Below, piece after piece: positions 51,231-59,838 of a stretch of DNA of 64,000 nt. Position 1 is the first letter of the stretch; each line of letters opens with the position of its first letter. The translations under genes were made by a program, and so were the position numbers. This stretch comes from Micromonospora solifontis (lineage in GTDB: Bacteria > Actinomycetota > Actinomycetes > Mycobacteriales > Micromonosporaceae), in assembly GCF_003725545.1 (NCBI RefSeq), contig NZ_RJLN01000015.1, positions 1-64,000 of the forward strand, in the 5' to 3' direction. Under the pieces are notes generated by a model. It was not told the DNA's origin. It did no database searches and saw only the letters and a list, made by a program, of their open reading frames with translations.

Positions 51231-51548
51231 CCCCGAACCCTGGCCGGCCGGCCACCGCGGCGACAACCCCTGTGGACAGCCCTGTGGACAGCGCTCCGGG
51301 CAGCACCCCGGGCGCTGTCTTCGCCGCACCGGGACACCCCTTCGCCACGCCTTTGCTCTGCTTCAACGGACGCAACAGTGGAACGCTCCCAGTGTCGCGT
51401 GCGTTGAAGCAGAGCAAAGCGCGTCGAGCGGGTGGTGCCGACCACGTGCGACGTGGGCGGTCGCCCGGCTGCGGTGCCGATGGCGCCGCCCGGAGGCGAG
51501 GCACGGCGAAGGGAAGCGGCGGGGGCGATGCGCCCCCGCCGGCCGCGA
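51231..51548. other. Gene-free region with a long imperfect hairpin and CTGTGGACAG repeats
   Basis: 318 bases between hemB (its 3' end) and the XRE gene. It contains CCTGTGGACAG twice in tandem (within 51264-51292) and the 73-bp inverted repeat at 51349-51421. TGTCCACAG on the minus strand differs by one base from the actinobacterial DnaA box. No gene was seen. Confidence 0.6.
51349..51421. repeat. Long inverted repeat with 18-bp perfect arms, possible dispersed element or terminator
   Basis: CTTTGCTCTGCTTCAACG (51351-51368) is the exact inverse of 51402-51419, and the 33 bases between are themselves imperfectly palindromic. The RNA could form one ~73-base hairpin. It lies 130 bases downstream of hemB (minus strand), so it may terminate the heme operon. 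Confidence 0.75.
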
Positions 51549-52532
51549 TCAGTAGCGCTGGCGCAGCAGCTGGGCGGCCTCGACCGCCCAGTAGGTGAGG
51601 ATGATCTGCGCGCCGGCCCGCCGGATCGAGGTGAGCGTCTCCAGCATCACCCGCTCCCGGTCGATCCAACCGTTCGCGGCGGCCGCCTCGACCGTCGCGT
51701 ACTCACCGGAGACCTGGTAGGCGGCGACCGGGACGTCCACCGCGGCCCGGACCGCGGACACCACGTCGAGGTACGGCAGGGCCGGCTTGACCATCACCAG
51801 GTCGGCGCCCTCGGCGACGTCCAGCTCGACCTCGCGCAGCGACTCGCGCAGGTTCGCCGGGTCCTGCTGGTAGGCGCGCCGGTCGCCCTCCAGCGCCGAC
51901 TCGACGGCGTCCCGGAACGGGCCGAAGAAGGCGGAGGCGTACTTCACCGCGTACGCGAGCACCGAGACGTCCTGGTGGCCGGCGGCGTCCAGGGCCCGGC
52001 GGACGACGCCCACCTGGCCGTCCATCATCCCGGACGGCCCGACCATGTGGACCCCGGCGTCGGCCTGGGCGACCGCCATCCGGGCGTACGCCTCCAGCGT
52101 GGCGTCGTTGTCCACCGCACCGTCCGGGGTGAGCAGGCCACAGTGCCCGTGCGAGGTGAACTCGTCCAGGCAGAGGTCACTCATCACCACGGTGGCGTCG
52201 CCGACCTCGGCGATCACGTCGCGGATGGCGACGTTGAGGATGCCGTCCGGGTCGATGCCGCCCGAGCCGGTCTCGTCCTTCCGCGTCGGCACCCCGAAGA
52301 GCATGATGCCGCCCACGCCCGCCTGGACCGCCTCGACGGCGGCCTTGCGCAGCGAGTCCCGGGAGTGCTGGAGCACCCCCGGGAGCGACGCCACGGCGCG
52401 CGGCTCCGTCAGCCCCTCCTTGACGAACATCGGCAGGACCAGCTCTGCCGGGTCGACGCGGGTCTCGGAGACCAGCCGCCGCACGGCCGCGTTACGGCGC
52501 AGCCGGCGGGGCCGGATCTCGGGGTACGGCAT
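51549..52532 (-). CDS. hemB: Delta-aminolevulinic acid dehydratase (porphobilinogen synthase)
   Basis: 327 residues, full length for HemB, which condenses two ALA molecules to porphobilinogen. The active-site lysines are in [15 protein letters not shown] and [10 protein letters not shown]; the metal region is [17 protein letters not shown]. Further family motifs are LPMFVKEG and [17 protein letters not shown] seven bases before the ATG at 52532 supports the start. It is separated from hemD by 17 bp and is the last gene of the rex-hemACDB operon. Confidence 0.97.
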   Translation of the reverse strand: MPYPEIRPRRLRRNAAVRRLVSETRVDPAELVLPMFVKEGLTEPRAVASLPGVLQHSRDSLRKAAVEAVQAGVGGIMLFGVPTRKDETGSGGIDPDGILNVAIRDVIAEVGDATVVMSDLCLDEFTSHGHCGLLTPDGAVDNDATLEAYARMAVAQADAGVHMVGPSGMMDGQVGVVRRALDAAGHQDVSVLAYAVKYASAFFGPFRDAVESALEGDRRAYQQDPANLRESLREVELDVAEGADLVMVKPALPYLDVVSAVRAAVDVPVAAYQVSGEYATVEAAAANGWIDRERVMLETLTSIRRAGAQIILTYWAVEAAQLLRQRY

Positions 52533-52549
52533 GACGAGCCTCCTGACGA

Positions 52550-54130
52550 CTAGCGGAACCTCAGGGCGGTCGGGCCCTGCACCTTCGAGCCGCGGCGCTG
52601 CTTGGCCGGCATGGCGGCCAGCTTCTCGCGCAGCTCGACGGCGTAGGCGGCGAGCGCCTCCACCAGGTCGGGCACCGAGGCGTGCTGAGGCTGCACGTCG
52701 ACCCGCAGGCCGAACTCCGTCGCGGTCTCCGCCGTCTTGGGCCCGATGACAGCAACCACGGTACGCGCGTGCGGCTTCCCGGCGATGCCGACCAGGTTCC
52801 GCACCGTGGAGGACGAGGTGAAGAGCACCGCGTCGAACCCGCCCGACTTGATCGCGTCGCGGATCTCGGCCGGCGGCGGGGCCGCCCGGACGGTCCGGTA
52901 CGCGGTCACGTCGTCGACCTCCCAGCCCCGCTCGGTGAGCCCGGCGGCGAGGGTCTCGGTGGCGATGTCGGCGCGCGGCAGCAGCACCCGGCCGACCGGG
53001 TCGAGGATCTCGTCGTGCGGCGAGAACTCGGCGAGCAGGCCCTCAGAGGACTGCTCCCCGGACGGGATCAGCTCCGGCTGGATGCCGAAGGCGCGCACCG
53101 CGTCGGCGGTCGCCTCACCGATGCAGGCGATCTTGACGCCACCGAAGTGCCGGGCGTCCAGGCCGTGCTCGGCGAACTTCTCCCAGACCGCGCGGACCGC
53201 GTTCACCGACGTGAAGATCACCCAGGCGTACCGGCCGTCGACCAGGCCCTTGACCGCCCGCTCCATCTGGGCGGGGGTACGCGGCGGCTCGACCGCGATG
53301 GTCGGCACCTCGCACGGGATCGCCCCGTACGCGCGCAGCCGCGCGCTCATCGCCCCGGCCTGCTCCTTGGTACGCGGGACGAGCACCTTCCAGCCGTACA
53401 GCGGGCGGTTCTCCCACCAGCTCAGCTTGTCCCGCTGGCCGACGCCCTCGCCGAGGGTGAGCACCACCCGGCCGGTGAAGCCGAGCGCCGCCGCGACGAA
53501 GGAGTCCACGGTCGACGTGGTGGTGTACTGCGTCTCGCCGGTGCCGTCGCCGGTCACCCCGACGCCGGTGGTGCCGTCCACCCCGGCGGCCAGCAGGCCG
53601 TCCCGGACGGCGGCCAGGTCGCCGGCGTCCACGGCCAGGGCCAGCGAGCCCCGGGCGACGGCCGCCGCGAGGGCGTCGAAGTCCAGCGTGCTGACGTCCT
53701 CGACGTCGGCGGCGGTCCGCACCCCCGGCAGCGGCACGCCCGCGTAGGTGGCCACGCCCTCGGCCTGGCCGATGCCCGGCACCACCTCGAAGTGCGCGGC
53801 GGTACGCGCCACCGCCTGCACCTCCTTGACCACCGAGTCGTGGCCGAACGGGTCCCCGGCGACCAGGTGCACCGCGTTCTGCCCGGCGCGGGCCGCGGAG
53901 ATCAGCACCTTCGCCACGTCCCCGGGTACGCCCTCGGCGGGGCTGAACTCGGCGTCGGACCTGGCCTGGGCGCGGACGTGCTCGAGCAGCGACTCGGGGA
54001 CTCCCCGGTCGTACACCACCTGGTCGGCGTCGACCAGGGCGTCCAGCGCCCGGCGGGTCAGCAGGCCCGGGTCGCCGGGACCGGCCCCGACGAACGCGAT
54101 TCGGCCTACGGGCTTACGGGTGCGGGTCAT
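52550..54130 (-). CDS. hemD: Fused uroporphyrinogen-III methyltransferase-like / uroporphyrinogen-III synthase
   Basis: 526 residues. The N-terminal half (about 1-250) is a tetrapyrrole methylase-like domain: [29 protein letters not shown] and [20 protein letters not shown]. The HR motif that follows AGxPL in active SUMT enzymes is missing, so methylase activity is doubtful. The C-terminal half (about 255-505) is Hem[28 protein letters not shown] and [14 protein letters not shown]. HemD inverts ring D and closes uroporphyrinogen III. The ATG overlaps the hemC stop (ATGA). The same fusion occurs in other actinobacterial heme operons. Confidence 0.95.
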   Translation of the reverse strand: MTRTRKPVGRIAFVGAGPGDPGLLTRRALDALVDADQVVYDRGVPESLLEHVRAQARSDAEFSPAEGVPGDVAKVLISAARAGQNAVHLVAGDPFGHDSVVKEVQAVARTAAHFEVVPGIGQAEGVATYAGVPLPGVRTAADVEDVSTLDFDALAAAVARGSLALAVDAGDLAAVRDGLLAAGVDGTTGVGVTGDGTGETQYTTTSTVDSFVAAALGFTGRVVLTLGEGVGQRDKLSWWENRPLYGWKVLVPRTKEQAGAMSARLRAYGAIPCEVPTIAVEPPRTPAQMERAVKGLVDGRYAWVIFTSVNAVRAVWEKFAEHGLDARHFGGVKIACIGEATADAVRAFGIQPELIPSGEQSSEGLLAEFSPHDEILDPVGRVLLPRADIATETLAAGLTERGWEVDDVTAYRTVRAAPPPAEIRDAIKSGGFDAVLFTSSSTVRNLVGIAGKPHARTVVAVIGPKTAETATEFGLRVDVQPQHASVPDLVEALAAYAVELREKLAAMPAKQRRGSKVQGPTALRFR

Positions 54131-55095
54131 TCTGTGCTCCCAAATTGCTGGGTCCCCGGGCCGGCGTGAGCTTCTTGGCCGAGGATCGAGTCGGCGCCGA
54201 GGTCGAGGAGTTCGGCGGCGAGTGCCTTGCCGATCTCCGCCGCGTCGGCGGGCGTTCCGGTGCGGGACAGCCGGAGGTCACGGGTACCGTCCGGGCTGAT
54301 CACCGCCCCGCGCAGGTAAATCTCCTCGCCGGCATCACCCTCGGCGAGTTCGCCGTAGGCGGCGACGGGCGCGCTGCACCCGGCCTCCAGGGTGGCCAGC
54401 AATGCCCGCTCCGCGATGACCGCGGCGCGGGACGGTGCGTGGTCGAGCACCGCGAGCAGCTCGACCAGATCCTGATCGTCGATCCGGCACTCCACCGCCA
54501 GCGCGCCCTGGGCGGGCGCGGGCAGCATCAGCATCGGATCGAGGGTCTCGGTGATCACGTCGGCCCGGCCGAGCCGGTTGAGCCCGGCCCGGGCCAGCAC
54601 GACGGCGTCGAGGTCAGCGTCCGGGCCGAGCACCCGGCCGAGCCGGGTGTCGACGTTGCCCCGGATCGGGCTGACCTCCAGCTGCATGCCCAACGCGTGC
54701 AACTGGGCGATCCGGCGCAGCGCGCCGGTGCCGACCCGCGCGCCGGGCGGCAGCTCGGCGAGGGTCCGCCCGTCCCGGGCGACCAGCGCGTCCCGGGGGT
54801 CCTGCCGCTGCGGCACCGCCGCGATGTGCAGGCCGGGGGCCGCCGCGGTGGGCAGGTCCTTGTACGAGTGGACGGCGAAGTCGATGGTGCCGGCGGTCAG
54901 CGCGTCCCGCAGCGCGGAGACGAAGACGCCGACGCCGAGCCGGTGCACCGGGGCCGAGGAGCGGTCGCCGGCGGTCACCACCTCGACCAGCTCGACCGGG
55001 CGGCCGGTGGCCGCGGTGAGGGCCTCGGCGACGTGGCCGGACTGGGCCATCGCCAGGGCGCTGCCCCGGGTGCCGAGGCGCAGGGGGGCGGTCAT
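54127..55095 (-). CDS. hemC: Hydroxymethylbilane synthase (porphobilinogen deaminase)
   Basis: 322 residues with LRLGTRGSALAMAQS at the N-terminus, the catalytic Asp in FAVHSYKDLP, and the dipyrromethane-cofactor Cys in LEAGCSAPVAAY. It polymerises four porphobilinogens into hydroxymethylbilane, the substrate for HemD. Both ends overlap neighbours by ATGA, so translation of hemA-hemC-hemD is coupled. Length and motifs are all standard. Confidence 0.97.
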   Translation of the reverse strand: MTAPLRLGTRGSALAMAQSGHVAEALTAATGRPVELVEVVTAGDRSSAPVHRLGVGVFVSALRDALTAGTIDFAVHSYKDLPTAAAPGLHIAAVPQRQDPRDALVARDGRTLAELPPGARVGTGALRRIAQLHALGMQLEVSPIRGNVDTRLGRVLGPDADLDAVVLARAGLNRLGRADVITETLDPMLMLPAPAQGALAVECRIDDQDLVELLAVLDHAPSRAAVIAERALLATLEAGCSAPVAAYGELAEGDAGEEIYLRGAVISPDGTRDLRLSRTGTPADAAEIGKALAAELLDLGADSILGQEAHAGPGTQQFGSTE

Positions 55096-56474
55096 CGCGC
55101 ACCTCCGGTGGGCGGGACGTCTGCGGCGTCGAACGACGGACGGCCCTCGACGGTGACGCCGTCCGGCTCGACCACATCGGGAACGGTGTCGACCGGGGAG
55201 GTCTGCGGGACCTCCAGGTCGAACAGCTCGCGCAGCAGGGCGGCGTACTGGTCGCCGCCCGGCTCGGCGGCGAGCTGGCGGACCCGTACGGTCGGCTGGT
55301 GCAGCAGGCGCTGCACCACCCGGTGCACGGTGCGGGCGACCTCGGCGCGCTGGTCGTCGCTGAGGTCCGGACGGCGCTGGGCGAGCCGGCGCAGCTCGGC
55401 GGTGACCACGTCGTCGGCGCGCCCGCGCAGCGCGGCGACGGTGGGCGCCACGTCGGCGCCGCGCAGCCAGCTGAGGAACGCCTCGACCTCGCCGGTCACG
55501 ATCCGGGTCACCTCGGCGGCGTCGGCGGCGGCCGGGCCGTCGGCGAGGATCGCGGCCATCCGGTCGATGTCGATCACCTCGACGCCCGCCAGCGCGGCCA
55601 CGCCCTCCTCGACGTCCCGCGGGACGGCCAGGTCGAGCAGGACCAGCGGGCCGCGGTCGGCGTCCCGCCGGGCCAGCGCCCGGGTCACCACGTCCCGGGT
55701 GAGGACCGGCTCGGTGGCCGCGGTGGCGGCCACCACGACGTCCACCGTGGAGAGCGCCTCGACCAGTCCGGCCATCGGTACGGCGCTGGCGCCGTACGAC
55801 TCGGCCAGCCGGACGGCCCGCTCGGCGCCCCGGTTGGTGACCGTGAGCGGCCCGGCGCCCAGCCGGGAGAGGGTGGCCACGCTCAGCGACCCCATCGCGC
55901 CGGCGCCGACCACCATGGCGGGTCGGCCGGTCAGGTCGCCGTCGAGCAGCTCGGCGGCCAGGTCGAGGGCGGCGCTGACCACGCTCTGGCCGGCCCGGTC
56001 GATGTTGGTCTCGGCGTGGGCCCGCTTACCCACCCGCAGCGCCTGCTGCATCAGCTCGTGCAGCAGCCGGCCGGCGGAGTCGGCCCCGGCGGCCGAGTGG
56101 TACGCGTCCCGGAGTTGGCCGAGGATCTGCGCCTCGCCGACCACCATCGAGTCGAGCCCGGCCGCGACCCGGAAGACGTGGTCCACGGCCGCCGCGTCGT
56201 AGTGCACGTAGAGGTGGTTGGCGAGCGCCGCGGGCGGGCAGGCGGCCTGCTCGGCCAGGACGGCGCAGATGTCTCCGAGGCCGCCGTGGAACCCGGACAC
56301 GGCCGCGTACACCTCCACCCGGTTGCAGGTGGAGACGAGCACGGCCTCGGCGACGTACGGCTGGGCGACCAGGCGGTCCAGGGTGCGGGTGAGGTCCGCG
56401 GGCGGGACCGCCAGCTGCTCCAGCGTCGCCACCGGGGCGGTGCGGTAGGACGCGCCGACGACGAGCAGTTTCAC
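55092..56474 (-). CDS. hemA: Glutamyl-tRNA reductase
   Basis: 460 residues from GTG 56474. It has LLVVGASYRTAPVATLE, the catalytic Cys in VLVSTCNRVEVYA, MVVGEAQILGQLRDAY, the NADPH-binding VVGAGAMGSLSVATL, and a C-terminal dimerisation domain. It reduces Glu-tRNA to glutamate-1-semialdehyde, the first committed step of the C5 tetrapyrrole pathway. The GTG overlaps the rex stop (GTGA), so synthesis is coupled to the redox repressor. The frame is open to 56660 but only inside rex. Confidence 0.96.
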   Translation of the reverse strand: MKLLVVGASYRTAPVATLEQLAVPPADLTRTLDRLVAQPYVAEAVLVSTCNRVEVYAAVSGFHGGLGDICAVLAEQAACPPAALANHLYVHYDAAAVDHVFRVAAGLDSMVVGEAQILGQLRDAYHSAAGADSAGRLLHELMQQALRVGKRAHAETNIDRAGQSVVSAALDLAAELLDGDLTGRPAMVVGAGAMGSLSVATLSRLGAGPLTVTNRGAERAVRLAESYGASAVPMAGLVEALSTVDVVVAATAATEPVLTRDVVTRALARRDADRGPLVLLDLAVPRDVEEGVAALAGVEVIDIDRMAAILADGPAAADAAEVTRIVTGEVEAFLSWLRGADVAPTVAALRGRADDVVTAELRRLAQRRPDLSDDQRAEVARTVHRVVQRLLHQPTVRVRQLAAEPGGDQYAALLRELFDLEVPQTSPVDTVPDVVEPDGVTVEGRPSFDAADVPPTGGAR

Positions 56475-57241
56475 GTGCCGATCGCCTCCTGGGTGTCGGT
56501 GGCCGCGAGCCCGCCGGGCAGGGCGGTGAGGGCGGACCCGCCGGTGGCGGGGAGCGCGGTCAGCGACGCCTTGCGGTGCTCGTGGAAGGACAGGATCTGC
56601 AGCTCGATCGCGAGGTCGACCTTGCGCACGTCGACCCCCTCCGGAACCGAGAGTACGCACGGAGCGAAGTTGAGGATGCTCGTCACGCCGACGGCGACGA
56701 GCTGATCCGCCACCGCCTGGGCGGCCGGCGCCGGGGTGGCGATCACGCCGATCGAGATCGACTCCTCGGCGGCGACCCGGGGCAGCTCGTCGATGTGCCG
56801 GACGACCAGGCCGTTGATCTCCTCCCCGACCCGTTCCGGATCGGCGTCCAGCAGCGCGGCGATCCGGAAGCCGCGGCTGGCGAAGCCGTCGTAGCCGGCC
56901 AGGGCGTGACCGAGATTACCCACGCCGACCAGCGCGACGGCCCGCCGCTGGGTGAGCCCGAGCACGAACTCGATCTGGTCGACCAGCAGCCCGACGTCGT
57001 AGCCGACGCCGCGGGTGCCGTACGAGCCGAGGTGGGAGAGGTCCTTGCGCAGCTTCGCCGAGTTCACCCCGGCGGCGTTGGCCAGCCCTTCGCTGGAGAC
57101 CGTCTCGTGGCCGGCCTCGGCGAGCGCGTGCAGCGCACGGAGGTATTCCGGCAGCCGTGCCACGGTCGCCTCGGGCAGGTCCGGAAGCGCCGGTACGGCA
57201 CCGGCGCGGCCGGGCGCGCCAGGGTGACGGTGCTGACTCAT
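56471..57241 (-). CDS. rex: Redox-sensing transcriptional repressor Rex
   Basis: 256 residues. The N-terminal winged helix (about 18-90; LPEYLRALHALAEAG, GVNSAKLRKDLSHLGSYGTRGVGYDV) is followed by an NAD(H)-binding Rossmann domain with ALVGVGNLGHALAGY and ALLDADPERVG. Rex leaves DNA when NADH rises. A Rex operator is present in the gene's own promoter, so the whole rex-hemACDB operon should be de-repressed under oxygen limitation, as in Streptomyces. GGAG six bases before ATG 57241 supports the start. The C-terminal ~45 residues are longer than the core family. Confidence 0.96.
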   Translation of the reverse strand: MSQHRHPGAPGRAGAVPALPDLPEATVARLPEYLRALHALAEAGHETVSSEGLANAAGVNSAKLRKDLSHLGSYGTRGVGYDVGLLVDQIEFVLGLTQRRAVALVGVGNLGHALAGYDGFASRGFRIAALLDADPERVGEEINGLVVRHIDELPRVAAEESISIGVIATPAPAAQAVADQLVAVGVTSILNFAPCVLSVPEGVDVRKVDLAIELQILSFHEHRKASLTALPATGGSALTALPGGLAATDTQEAIGT

Positions 57242-57631
57242 GAGACTCCGTGCGGTGCGATCCTCGACCAGCGACGGTGGCCGGTCGTTCCGGGACTCCC
57301 GCTGGCGACCGATGTTGCCGGCTGTGCTAGCAGGGCGCGTCGGAACTACAGAGTAGGCGCTTGTGAAGACGTGCACAAATCGCGATCTTGCTGGCCCGCG
57401 ACGCGCCTCCACCTGCACCTCCACCCCGACAAGATCGATAGACCGCGCTCCCTCGGCGCCGCTCGGCGATTATTGCTCAATCCCGACTTCTCTGACCAAT
57501 CGCGCGCGGTCGACTGCGCTGTGTCACGGCCCGGGGAGGCGCGGATCACCCCCGGGGTAGGGACAACCCCACCCCGGAGAGGCCCGCAAACGGGATGGGG
57601 CCGGAGCGGTGCGGGCCCATAGCCTCGGAGC
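57242..57631. other. Divergent intergenic region rex / sensor kinase
   Basis: 390 bases. It holds the rex promoter and Rex operator (57350-57378), listed separately. On the other side is the inverted GGGGT...ACCCC (57554-57575; GGGGTAGGGACAACCCC core), about 55 bases before the kinase gene and a possible site for its response regulator. TAGCCT at 57617 lies just before the kinase ATG. Nothing else was recognised. Confidence 0.6.
57350..57378 (-). promoter_or_regulatory. rex promoter with Rex operator
   Basis: TTGTGAAGACGTGCACAA (57361-57378) fits the Rex operator pattern TTGTGAAnnnnTTCACAA with one deviation in the right half. On the minus strand TTGTGC (57378-57373) and TACTCT (57355-57350) are separated by 17 bases, so they form a -35/-10 pair whose -35 lies in the operator. 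Rex bound there would block RNA polymerase. Transcription would begin near 57343, about 100 bases before rex. Confidence 0.85.
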
Positions 57632-58936
57632 ATGACCGCCGTACCGCTGGCCACCCGGCCCACTCCGACCACACCCGTACGCGGGCTCGTCCGGCAACTC
57701 CTCCGCGACTCCGGCTACGTGCTCTTCGGCCTGCCACTGGCGCTGGTCGGCTTCGTGGTGGCGGTGGCCGGCATCTCGCTCACCGCCGGACTCCTGGTCA
57801 CCACGCTCGGCCTGCCGGTCCTCGCCGGCACCCTGTACGCCGCCCGGGCGCTGGCCGACATCGAGCGGCTCCGGCTGCCCGCCGTGCTGCGCCAGCCCCG
57901 GATCCGGCCGGTCTACCTGGCGCCCGAGCCGCGGTCGGGCTACTGGCGCCGGATCCTGACCCCGATGCGGGACCCGCAGTCCTGGCTCGACCTGCTGCAC
58001 GCCTTCGTGAAGCTGCTCGTGGCGCTCCCCACCTTCGTGCTGGTGGTGGTCTGGTGGGCGGTCGGCCTCACCGGCACCCTCACCGTCGCGTACGACTGGG
58101 CGATCCCGCGTGGTCCGGGCGACCAGGACCTCAGCGAGCTGCTCGGGATGGGTGAGGGGGCCGTCCCGCGCATCGTGCTGAACACCGCGATCGGGATCTT
58201 CTTCCTGCTCACCCTGCCGCTGCTGGCCCGGGGCTGCGCCCGGACCCAGGCCGGCCTGGCCCGCTCCCTGCTGACCGGGGTGGCCGAGATGCGCAACCGG
58301 ATCAGCACCCTGGAGGACCAGAAGCGGGCCGCCGCCTCCGCCGAGGCGTCCGCGCTGCGCCGGCTGGAGCGGGACATCCACGACGGCCCGCAGCAGCGAC
58401 TGGTCCGCCTCGCCATGGACCTGGGCCGGGCCCGCCAGCAGCTCGCCGCCGACCCGGAGGCCGCCCGGCGCACGCTGGACGAGGCGGTCGCCCAGACCCG
58501 GGAGACCCTCGACGAGCTGCGCGCCCTGTCCCGCGGCATCGCGCCGCCGATCCTGGTCGACCGGGGCCTGCCCAGCGCCCTGGCCGCCCTCGCCGCCCGT
58601 GCCCTGGTCCCCACCGAACTGGTGGTCGACGACGACCTGGGTACGTCGGCCGGCCGACTGGACCCGGCGGTGGAGAGCACCGCGTACTTCGTGGTGGCCG
58701 AGGCGCTGACCAACGTCGCCAAGCACAGCGCGGCCACCGCCTGCCGGGTCGAGGTGGCCCGGAAGGTCGGCCGGCTGGAGATCGACGTCCGGGACGACGG
58801 GGTGGGCGGCGCCCATCTGGCCAAGGGGCACGGGCTGAGCGGCATCGCCGACCGGGTCCGGGCCGCCGGCGGCACCCTGGAGGTGGCGAGCCCGGCCGGC
58901 GGCCCGACCGTGGTCCGCGCCGAGTTGCCGCGGTGA
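57632..58936 (+). CDS. Sensor histidine kinase (HisKA_3, putative-sensor membrane domain)
   Basis: 434 residues. The N-terminal half (about 25-215) has four transmembrane helices of the putative-sensor type (VLFGLPLALVGFVVAVAGIS, LLHAFVKLLVALPTFVLVVV). HisKA_3 has the phospho-acceptor in ERDIHDGPQQRL, then HATPase_c (VAEALTNVAKHS, DVRDDGVGG, GHGLSGIADRV). It phosphorylates the LuxR-type regulator encoded next. Its stop overlaps the regulator start (GTGA). CGGAG six bases before the ATG supports the start. Related kinases sense membrane or wall stress; that is inference. Confidence 0.92.
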   Translation: MTAVPLATRPTPTTPVRGLVRQLLRDSGYVLFGLPLALVGFVVAVAGISLTAGLLVTTLGLPVLAGTLYAARALADIERLRLPAVLRQPRIRPVYLAPEPRSGYWRRILTPMRDPQSWLDLLHAFVKLLVALPTFVLVVVWWAVGLTGTLTVAYDWAIPRGPGDQDLSELLGMGEGAVPRIVLNTAIGIFFLLTLPLLARGCARTQAGLARSLLTGVAEMRNRISTLEDQKRAAASAEASALRRLERDIHDGPQQRLVRLAMDLGRARQQLAADPEAARRTLDEAVAQTRETLDELRALSRGIAPPILVDRGLPSALAALAARALVPTELVVDDDLGTSAGRLDPAVESTAYFVVAEALTNVAKHSAATACRVEVARKVGRLEIDVRDDGVGGAHLAKGHGLSGIADRVRAAGGTLEVASPAGGPTVVRAELPR

Positions 58937-59670
58937 ACCCGGGCGACCCGCCGCCGCCCGGCCGGCCGTGGCCCGCCACGGAGGACGGGGACGTGGTAGA
59001 CACCGGACCCATGCGGGTGGTAATCGCGGACGACGCCGTACTGCTCCGGGAGGGGCTGATCCGGCTGCTGACCGAGTCGGGGCACGAGGTGGTGGCGGCC
59101 GTCGGTGACGGGGACGCCCTGGTCGAGGCGGTGGTGACGCACCGGCCCGACATCTCGGTGGTGGACGTCCGGATGCCGCCCTCGCACACCGACGAGGGGC
59201 TGCGGGCCGCCGTCGAGATCCGCCGGCGGGTGCCGCGTACGCCGATCCTGGTGCTCTCCCAGTACGTCGAGGTGTCGTACGCGGACGACCTGCTCGCCAC
59301 CGCCGGCGGGGCCGGCGGGGGCGGGATCGGCTACCTGCTCAAGGACCGGGTGGCCGCGATCGACGAGTTCCTCGACGCGCTGAACCGGGTGGCCGCGGGC
59401 GGCACGGTGCTCGACCCGGAGGTGATCGGCCAGCTGCTGGTACGGCGCCGGCGCGACGACCCGCTGGGCACCCTGACCCCGCGCGAACGGGAGGTGCTCG
59501 CCCTGATGGCCGAGGGCCGCTCGAACACCGCCATCGCCCGCGCCCTGGTGGTCAGCGACGGCGCCGTCGAGAAGCACGTGCGGAACATCTTCACCAAACT
59601 CGACCTCCCCCCCGACGCCACCACCCACCACCGCCGCGTCCTCGCCGTCCTAACCCACCTCCGCGCCTAA
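58933..59670 (+). CDS. LuxR/NarL-family response regulator
   Basis: 245 residues from GTG 58933 overlapping the kinase stop; ATG 59011 (MRVVIADD) is an equally possible start and fits the usual domain start better. Receiver domain: acidic IADDAV, phospho-Asp in ISVVDVRMPP, LVLSQYVE switch, and KDRV. LuxR helix-turn-helix: LTPREREVLALMAEGRSNTAIARALVVSDGAVEKHVRNIF. It is the cognate partner of the preceding kinase. If the long N-terminus is translated it is a Pro-rich, poorly conserved tail. Confidence 0.92.
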   Translation: MNPGDPPPPGRPWPATEDGDVVDTGPMRVVIADDAVLLREGLIRLLTESGHEVVAAVGDGDALVEAVVTHRPDISVVDVRMPPSHTDEGLRAAVEIRRRVPRTPILVLSQYVEVSYADDLLATAGGAGGGGIGYLLKDRVAAIDEFLDALNRVAAGGTVLDPEVIGQLLVRRRRDDPLGTLTPREREVLALMAEGRSNTAIARALVVSDGAVEKHVRNIFTKLDLPPDATTHHRRVLAVLTHLRA

Positions 59671-59680
59671 CCCCCGCCCC

Positions 59681-59744
59681 CGCGCGTCCACCCCCGCGCG
59701 TCCACCCCCGCGCGTCCACCCCCGCGCGTCCACCCCCGCGCGTC
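59681..59744. repeat. 14-bp tandem repeat (CGCGCGTCCACCCC), 4.6 copies
   Basis: Four identical units at 59681, 59695, 59709 and 59723 plus CGCGCGTC at 59737-59744. The array runs directly into the inverted repeat at 59741 and begins 11 bases after the response regulator stop. Confidence 0.9.
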
Positions 59745-59803
59745 GATCATGAAGTTAGCGGCGCGACACGCCGCCCCGGCCACCGCTAACTTCATGATCG
59801 ACG
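59741..59803. repeat. Dispersed inverted repeat, GTCGATCATGA...TTAGC family, copy 2
   Basis: Perfect 21-bp arms at 59741-59761 (CGTCGATCATGAAGTTAGCG and one more G) and 59783-59803, loop 21 bases. The same family as 2736-2798, whose arms contain two changes. It lies between convergent genes, so it may act as bidirectional terminator. The loop sequence differs from copy 1. Confidence 0.92.
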
Positions 59804-59838
59804 GGGCAGGCGGCCCCCGGGGGTGGGGGGGTGGGGGG

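Noticed and set aside
51264..51292. Two DnaA-box-like TGTCCACAG copies as a replication origin
   Set aside because: Only two imperfect copies, no cluster, no dnaA/dnaN genes nearby.
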